The notes beneath the pieces were generated by a model that searched no databases, had not been told where the DNA came from, and saw only the letters and a program-made list of their open reading frames with translations. 64,000 bases of DNA from Septoria linicola. Taxonomy: Eukaryota > Ascomycota > Dothideomycetes > Mycosphaerellales > Mycosphaerellaceae. This document shows, in pieces, positions 57,543 to 64,000 of the stretch. A program made the translations under genes and the position numbers. The stretch covers positions 2,356,001-2,420,000 of the forward strand of contig CP099420.1 of assembly GCA_024114885.1 (NCBI GenBank), written 5' to 3'. Position 1 is the stretch's first letter; every line of letters begins with the position of its first letter.

Positions 57543-59629
57543 CTACAAGTGCTGCACAATCGAGGAATCGCCTCGGTAGACTGCGCCAACTATGGAGGTT
57601 TCTTGCTGTGGCGCCAGCTCATTCTGAGTCACGACAGCATTTGTGTCCTTCAACGCCGAAGGGATGAGCACTTGAGGCGATCGCTTAGGCGATGTTGGCG
57701 TCAAGGTATGCATCGCGGTCAAAGGCGTGGCTTCCGGCTTCAGATCGCCATTCAAACTGTGCGATATACTATTGGCGGATGTCGTCTTCTCATCCGCCAC
57801 CTGCACCGACTCGCACTTCGGCATTGCGTCTTGCGACCTTGGAGGGCTTGTCGGAGGTGTGTCTCGAGGCCTGCTGTGATCGTTCTGCGGCAGCTTCAAC
57901 TTGACAATCAAACTCCTCGTCGAATCGTGATCGAAGTCGTCCTCCTCATCTTCGCTGTCTTCCGATTGGGCTGCAGGCGCCTCAGCCATATCTTCATCTT
58001 CGTTCTGGTCCGAGTTCCACTCATCGCCGCTTGGCGCTGCATCGTCCTCGTCACTCATATCATCGATGTCGTTGTAGCCATCGATGTGCTTCCGCTTTCT
58101 TGGGTTGCTCTCGCCGTAATGTACGTTTCTGCTTGCTCGTGATGGTCTTCCTCCGGATCTTACTGGGTCTGACTCGTCTGATCCGGCGCGTACAGACCGC
58201 TCTTCCGTGTCGTAACCTGGTCCGAGATCGGCTGTGCTCATCATATTGGTGCTCAGCAACGATTCGCCATAGTCTCCCTGACGTGGCTGCTTGATTTGGC
58301 GACCCGAAGCAGTATACTGAGGGCCAGTCTCAAACGGTGTGCTTCTCGAGGACTGATGACGAGTGGACCGGCGTGTTGACGTAGCATCGGAATCGTCCTC
58401 TGCTTCCTCATCGTAGGTATATCGCATGCGTTTTCCGCGGGTGCGACCCTCGTAGATGCCAAAACCTGGCTCCGGTCTCGTGAAAGCAGCGCGACGCTGC
58501 TGGCGGTAGATTCGACGATTGCGCTTCTCTTCCGTAGCCTCGAACATCGGCACAGCATTCGTGATCTTCACTGCAAGCGTTCTAGCTTTTTGTGACTTGT
58601 CCACAGTCTCCAGCTTCACTGCTAGTGCCTTCGCCTCGTCTATTGTGCCTGCCTGGCTGTACCAGTGCGCGTTTTTCGTGTATCTGCTGCCCTCTCTGTA
58701 GATTCTGAAGCTCGTATCGTCCAGCCCCTGTACCAAGAAGTAACGTCTGTGGTCCCCATCGGTGCCCCATGGCTGCACAGAAAGAGGCTGGTTTTGGTCG
58801 TCGTTGTGGCGTTGCTGCTTGTACTTGTCCTTGATCACCGCGGACACCAGCTCGGACGATCCGAGTGCCCACATACTAAGAGTCCGAAGAAGATTCAGCT
58901 ATACAAAGGTCAGCACTGCTGCTCGTTTCATGATCGAAACATGCCACTCACTCTCTCGCTCGGAGGCATATTGTTGAAGTCCTTGCCTCCATGCAGCGGG
59001 TTTTGACCAGCCCATTTGTGCGGCCACTGGCTCTTGTGCGCAAGGACGGACTCCTCGAGTGCTCTTGCATAAGATGTTCGCCTGGTCGAAGCATGCCGCG
59101 TTAGCCAATGTTATCCTCAAGCGAGGGCACACCTATTGCTTCCTCCGTCCATTCTGAAGACCTACTCAACGGGCTTCTTTCTGTTCAACACAAGTCCCAG
59201 CAGAGCACAGAGCAGATGCTGAACCTCTGGACTGGGCACCGTGTCGACAACCCCGCGCTCGATGTCCTGCGGTCCAAGTTGGGGGCATTTGCCAGGGAAG
59301 CATTCGGTGAAGCGTGATCGGAACATTACGAGGAACTGCAAGGAAATATCAGCAAGCGTGGTCGAAGGACGATAGACGCGTTTCGAGCGCGCCATTTCGC
59401 GTCATATGGTCTGAATACTCACGGCAATGTCAGGATTATCTGCCAGTACTTCTTCGTGCGGCGGTGATGGTTCCCTCTTTGGCCTAGGAGGCGAAGCCTT
59501 TGGCGGAGGAGCTGCGAGTTTCGTGGCTTTCTTCGCCTTGAGGAAGATGGGCGCGAGCTTCTTGACTTCCTCTTCTGGCGCCTCCGACAGGCTGCTGTCC
59601 GAGTCGGCATCCATCGCAGGAGTGGCCAT
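57543..59629 (-). CDS. DDT/WHIM-type chromatin-associated protein
   Basis: Four exons (59,629-59,423; 59,335-59,166; 59,081-58,952; 58,898-57,543) give 620 residues. After a disordered N-terminus, residues about 70-190 read as a DDT-like helical domain (FLVMFRSRFTECFPG, LGPQDIERGVV, HLLCALLGLVLNRKKPVERTSYARALEES). Residues about 155-260 resemble WHIM motifs (LNLLRTLSMWALGSSELVSAVI, NQPLSVQPWGTDGDHRRYFLVQGLDDTSFRIYREG). DDT-WHIM proteins pair with ISWI-type remodellers and read linker DNA spacing. The remainder is disordered with acidic runs (DSEDEEDDFDHD), likely nuclear. Splices were set by frame: the GTAGGT donor at 59,165 restores KKPVE-RTSYA. Which yeast complex it corresponds to is not clear. 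Confidence 0.75.
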
Positions 59630-60990
59630 GTTGTGATTGTGGAGAGTGTATGAAGTTGGGATGTCGCGAAGCCAAGGTGGACTTTGAAGTGCAAGGGAGG
59701 GACGTCACGATTCTGAACCGACGAAGGGGCATGCCGAGCCAATGATAACGCGGCAGCGAGGCCTCAGCTAGTGATGGGACAGTTATCTTTGTTTGCTATT
59801 CGGGTGGCTATGTAGAATCATGGCGACAAAGCTCTGTCTGACTGCCTGTGCACTCTCTAGAGATGGAGGTCGAATCTCGACGTAGTGGTCGTGCTGCTTA
59901 GCCTTGATCTGTTGTTGGCTTGTGAACAGAACTAGACGTAGACAGCCAAGCATCATGACAAGATGTCTGTCGCAGTTGCTCATGGTAATCGACCAGGTAC
60001 ACGGCCATCTTGTTCACATCACTCTGCCTGCCACGAGGGCAAGTCGAGTGCGTCTTGACGCGCTAGTCGTGCTTTGCTGCGCGATTAACGCGTTTCTACG
60101 TGTCTTTCATCATCAGCTTTGGCGAGCGCTGGCCTACCAACCGCAATTGGTCTCCGTTCCTGTCGCATAGCCATTACTCGAGCTTCCTCCAGTATGTGAG
60201 CCATATACACGGCTACTTCGCGCCGCCAGGATCGTGTGCGATGCAGCTGTCAGTCCAGATCACGGAGGAAGTCGAGGTATTGTTGCCGGTGCCGTTCACG
60301 CACTTGCAATGGCGTCCCAAAGGCACGCACTATCGCAGCCACTATTCCACGTGGAACCCTCGAGTGCTGCGAGCTTCGGGCTCAGATGATTCGTGCATAG
60401 AATTCTGATAGTCGGCTTGTGTACAGACGAGGTCTGGAAAGTCATCATAAGTTGTACTGGCAGTTCTTGATGGAGCGCGGTCATGCTGCTGAGTCCACGG
60501 ATTATGTCGATCTTGAACTTTGCATTTGCCTCTTGCTGCGGACTTGCGTACGCTAACACTCCATTATGAGGCTCTCAACACAGCGTTGTCAGAACTTTGC
60601 GACAAGTGCAGATACCGATTCATGTAGACTCTCTTGTGCATTTCCTTACAATTGACCCGGGATACACTTACCGAGCAATAAATCGATACAGCTCGTGTGA
60701 GTCACTTGTCAATATGGACATCGAAAGTTTCGCACTGCCCATGCGCACACAGCTGTGTTTACCTTGGCGCGACACGATCGCGTTGTGCTGGCAATTTATG
60801 TGTGTTAAGATGTGAAAGCCAGCTTAGTGAAGGTGTTGGAAGTCGAGACGTCGTGGTTCGAGAAGTTCATGCCTGAGGAAGGAACAAGCGCCAAGATGTC
60901 GCTAGCGAATTTCGAATTGGAAGGCACGACTTCCTACTGAATCTCTTCTTGAGACCAGCACCCAGCGACAAGGTCAACAACACAGCCAAA
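59630..60990. other. Intergenic space, possible unrecognised exon
   Basis: About 1.36 kb between the DDT/WHIM gene start and uL2. A plus-strand frame (about 60,100-60,408, with MQLSVQITEEVEVLLPVPFTHLQW from 60,241) looks somewhat coding but has no ATG at its head and no known family. The right part should hold the strong uL2 promoter. Confidence 0.35.
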
Positions 60991-61959
60991 ATGGGTCGTG
61001 TCATTCGTGAGTGACACCCATACTGCAGAGGATGCGCAGGCGAAACAGCGAGGACTAAGATGCACACCGTGGACACTCGATGCGATCAGACTCCTCGCTT
61101 TTTCACTGCAATCTTCTCGGCCTCATTGGCAGAAAACACATACTTACACCAGCGCAGGCAACCAGAGAAAGGGTCGCGGCTCGATCTTCACGGCCAACAC
61201 CCGCCTCAACAAGGCACCAGCGAAGTTCAGAACGCACGATTACGCCGAACGCCATGGATACATCCGCGGTGTCGTGAAGGAGATCGTCCACGATGCCGGC
61301 CGTGGCGCACCACTCGCAAAGGTCGTCTTCCGTGACCCATACCGCTACAAGCTCCACACCGAGACCTTCATTGCCAACGAGGGCATGTACACCGGCCAGT
61401 TCATCTACGCCGGCAAAAACGCTTCCCTCACCATCGGTAACGTCCTCCCACTCGGCTCCGTTCCAGAAGGTACCGTCGTCAGCAACGTCGAGGAGAAGGT
61501 TGGCGACAGAGGTGCGCTCGGCAGGACATCTGGAAACTATGTCACTGTCATTGGCCACAACCCAGACGAGGGCAAGACCCGTGTCAAGCTCCCATCTGGC
61601 GCCAAGAAGGTTGTCAAGAGCTCCGTCCGTGGTATGATTGGTATTGTCGCCGGTGGTGGACGTACCGACAAGCCTCTCATGAAGGCTTCGCGCGCCAAGC
61701 ACAAGTTTGCTGTCAAGCGTAACTCATGGCCAAAGACTCGTGGTGTTGCCATGAACCCAGTCGATCACGTAAGGAAGACAAAGAGCATGGAGTATTGGGC
61801 AATCGCTAACACATTCTGCAGCCTCACGGTGGTGGTAACCATCAGCATATCGGTAAGGCCTCGACCATCTCCCGCTACGCCGCACAAGGTCAAAAGGCCG
61901 GTCTCATTGCTGCCCGGAGGACTGGTCTCCTGCGTGGTACCCAGAAGACCAAGGACTAG
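60991..61959 (+). CDS. RPL2: 60S ribosomal protein uL2 (Rpl2/L8)
   Basis: Three exons (60,991-61,006; 61,158-61,768; 61,822-61,959) give 254 residues, the length of yeast Rpl2. Exon 1 encodes only MGRVI plus one base; exon 2 opens RNQRKGRGSIFTANTRLNKAPAKFR. uL2 contacts the peptidyl transferase centre of the large subunit; the conserved GVAMNPVDHPHGGGNHQHIG loop, with the His needed for activity, is split by intron 2 (53 bp) exactly after VDH. The end is RRTGLLRGTQKTKD. The first intron, right after codon 5, is 151 bp, a common design in ribosomal protein genes. The frame running through intron 2 is only read-through. Confidence 0.97.
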
Positions 61960-63154
61960 ATGCATCTCGAACGGTAGTGGTGTTGGGGGTTCTATGGGTT
62001 TGCACTGCAGCATGAGCAGCTGCATGATGGGTTCAAGCGTAGCTATGCAGGCGAAGCGCTACATACCAGGATTCATGTGCAGCAGACCAAATGAGTTCAC
62101 GTTCAAAAAGACTTCCCACCACCTGCCTTCCACAATCGCCGCTTCAAGCTATGATCAGTTGCCACATACTGTACGCTGTAAGATGGGTTCTTCTGGCGCC
62201 GGCAGAGAGGGGCCCATGAAGACGGTAAAGCAGTGCAAGCGGGGAGCCAATACGTGTCTCATAATGAGGCCACGACCACCTTCTTCGTACCTCTGTCAAT
62301 TTGAGAGAATCCGATCCCATGTGCTCGTCTTGTCACCATTCCTTTCTGTGTGTGTTCATGTTTGCACTAGTCACAACTTGTCTTGTTATTGAATGCCCCT
62401 CATTTTGTGCAACATCAAACTGGTCGAAAATCACAATACATGAACTCATGCTCGCGTATAATAAAACGAGAATAGCGCCATTCGTTGAAGAATCATCAGG
62501 CAGTAAAGCCGCCACGACAGGCCCACGCGGACTACGCGCTTGTTTCGGATAGTGGGAGAGGGTAGCGAACAATTGGAGGGGGCTCGACTTCTCACCCTCA
62601 CAAACTGTTGAAACGTGCACTTCCCTTCGTTCTCCCAAGATTTGATGATTCTCCTGTCGCTTCAGAAACTCGTCTAGTCTGAGATCGACACAGACTCAGC
62701 CATTGGATTTGTATCAGAAAGCTGACGTGGAAACACTGCCCTGAACGGCTTTTCTTGTCTGCTCGTGCATTCCAGGGAGAGAAAGTCCAACGTCACCAAT
62801 CGATCATCTGTTCTTTATCGGGCAGGCCGTTCTGACCACTTCTTGCTATTCTACTATTGATCTTACTGCAAGTCACTTTATTGTCCGTCCTATTGTTCAA
62901 ATCAACGACAAACGACTCGGATCGTTGAGGACTTTGTCGACAAGGTTCCCGAGACTGCCGTGCTTATCCATTTCCTTCGATCTTCCCTCCCTGGTCGACA
63001 ACCACGTCGCGTGAGCAAGAAACAGGTTATCAAGCAACCCTGACAGCTCGAGGGAGACATTACGTCGTCCATCACACCAGCGCAGGCTGCGAGACAGCAA
63101 CATCACCCGTAAGGCCAGACAGAAGACTGGTGCACAGCTAGGGCAGCAGGCAAG
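61960..63154. other. Tandem intergenic space
   Basis: About 1.2 kb with the uL2 3' end and the BAR gene promoter and leader. Short frames (62,301-62,552 plus, 62,897-63,190 minus) have no family signal. No RNA gene recognised. Confidence 0.4.
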
Positions 63155-64000
63155 ATGAATATCAACAAGAAGTTTGATCGCATGAAGCAATGGGGCAAGG
63201 AGCGAATGGGTGGCGAGAAGCTGTCGGACACCACGGAAGAGTTCAAGTCTCTAGAGCAGGAAATGACGCTGAGGCACAATGGTACACTTGACAAGGCTGG
63301 AAGGTTGTGTGCAATGCTAATAATCCGCTAGGCATGAGCAAGTTGAAGAAGTCAGCCGACGTCTATGTGCAGCACACAGCGAAGCGGGAACGATATCAGG
63401 AGAAGGATCAACAGCTTCCAGTGGCCTATTTCGGGAGCACCATGGTAGCTCACGGCGACGACTTCGAACCAGACTCGGAATTCGGACAGTGCCTTTCTAT
63501 GCTGGGACGAGCCAACGAGCGCATTGCTCGCATGCAAGAGACGTACTGCGCCAACGCCACAAGCAGCTGGCTAGAGTCGCTGGAGCGGAGCTTGGTGCAG
63601 ATGAAAGAGTATGAGAAGGCAAGGAAGCAGCTCGAGAACAGACGATTGGCCTACGACACCGCGAGCCAGAAGATGCAAAAGAGCAAGAAGGAGGACTTCC
63701 GTATGGAAGAAGAGCTGCGAAACCAGAAGATGAAATATGAGGAAAGCAGCGAGGACGTGTACCGCAGAATGCTGGACATCAAGGAGGCAGAAGTGGACTC
63801 TGTCCAGGATCTGTCAAGTTTTCTGGAAGCAGAGCTCACATACTACGACCGCTGTCGAGAAGTTCTGGTCCAGCTGAAGCGAGACTGGCCAGCGTGAGTG
63901 ACCCCGTTCTGCTCCAGGTCAAACGACCACTAACATGTTCTCCTAGCTCTCAATCGCTATCGCGATCCAATACTGCTTCGCCTGTCAACGGCAGGGGCAA
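63155..64000 (+). CDS. BAR-domain protein, endophilin-like, 3' end cut by window
   Basis: Exons 63,155-63,281, 63,332-63,893 and 63,947 onward give at least 247 residues. MNINKKFDRMKQWGKERMGGEKLSDTTEEFKSLEQEMTLRHNGMSKLKKSADVYV is the amphipathic start and first helix of an N-BAR domain; residues about 90-225 continue as long charged helices (MLGRANERIARMQETY, MKEYEKARKQLENRRLAYDTASQKMQKSKKED, VQDLSSFLEAELTYYDRCREVLVQLKRDW). Such dimers bend membranes in endocytosis. Exon 3 begins a Ser-rich linker (SQSLSRSNTASPVNG), and fungal relatives end in SH3, which would lie outside the window. Introns of 50 and 53 bp have a GCTAAT branch and a CTAAC branch. Confidence 0.88.

Noticed and set aside
60100..60408. 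Plus-strand frame before uL2
   Set aside because: It starts with GTG and no splice partner gives a clear protein; kept only as a note in the intergenic entry.
61769..62392. Long frame running through uL2 intron 2 and beyond
   Set aside because: Intron 2 (GTAAGG...TGCAG) restores the conserved PHGGGNHQHIG and the normal 254-residue end.

Overview
The window looks like a filamentous ascomycete chromosome, most likely a Dothideomycete close to the Mycosphaerellaceae. The reasons are the short introns (about 46-150 bp in nearly all genes, with GTRNGT donors and CTRAY-type branch sites), the gene families present (an uL2 ribosomal protein, Hid-1, a Mn-type CDF transporter, a DHA1 transporter next to a Zn2Cys6 regulator, small secreted proteins) and a sharply bounded block mutated by repeat-induced point mutation (RIP). 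The species call is inference.

Region 1 (1 to about 26,550) is dead transposon sequence. The dinucleotides CA and TG are almost absent and TA is in great excess, the signature of RIP in CpA context. No open gene survives. Recognisable parts are a Gypsy-type LTR retrotransposon (2,519-9,233, minus strand) inserted into a second copy of its own family (pieces 2,027-2,518 and 9,239-13,447) with a 5-bp target duplication, and a complete Copia-type element (14,589-20,885, plus strand) with 277-bp LTRs. The Copia copy is also nearly free of CpG, while the sequence on both sides keeps many CpG sites. The rest (1-2,026, 2,690-4,500, 13,448-14,588, 20,886-26,550) is degraded repeat that I cannot name.

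Region 2 (26,550-33,000) begins normal gene space: a short F-box protein at the repeat edge, a CTD-interacting-domain (CID) type protein, and a Hid-1 family Golgi/trafficking protein.

Region 3 (33,150-45,110) is the most unusual part. It holds four divergent protein kinases in two subfamilies, arranged as two head-to-head pairs in mirror order: A(-) B(+) ... B(-) A(+). Between the pairs lie a small secreted protein and a CDF metal transporter. Both kinase promoters contain clusters of ACAAAG/CTTTGT, the core recognised by fungal HMG-box regulators (Ste11 and mating-type HMG proteins); one site, TTCTTTGTTC, fits the Ste11 TR-box consensus exactly.

Region 4 (45,700-55,250) holds a cysteine-rich secreted protein, a TesB-like thioesterase with an apparent frameshift and a PTS1-like AKI end, a membrane-anchored LysM protein, a DHA1 transporter divergent from a Zn2Cys6 regulator, an interrupted membrane-protein frame, and an Nta1-type N-terminal amidase.

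Region 5 (56,480-64,000) is housekeeping: a Spo12-like protein, a DDT/WHIM-type chromatin protein, ribosomal protein uL2, and a BAR-domain protein that runs off the right edge. Exon boundaries were worked out by hand from splice motifs and reading-frame continuity.
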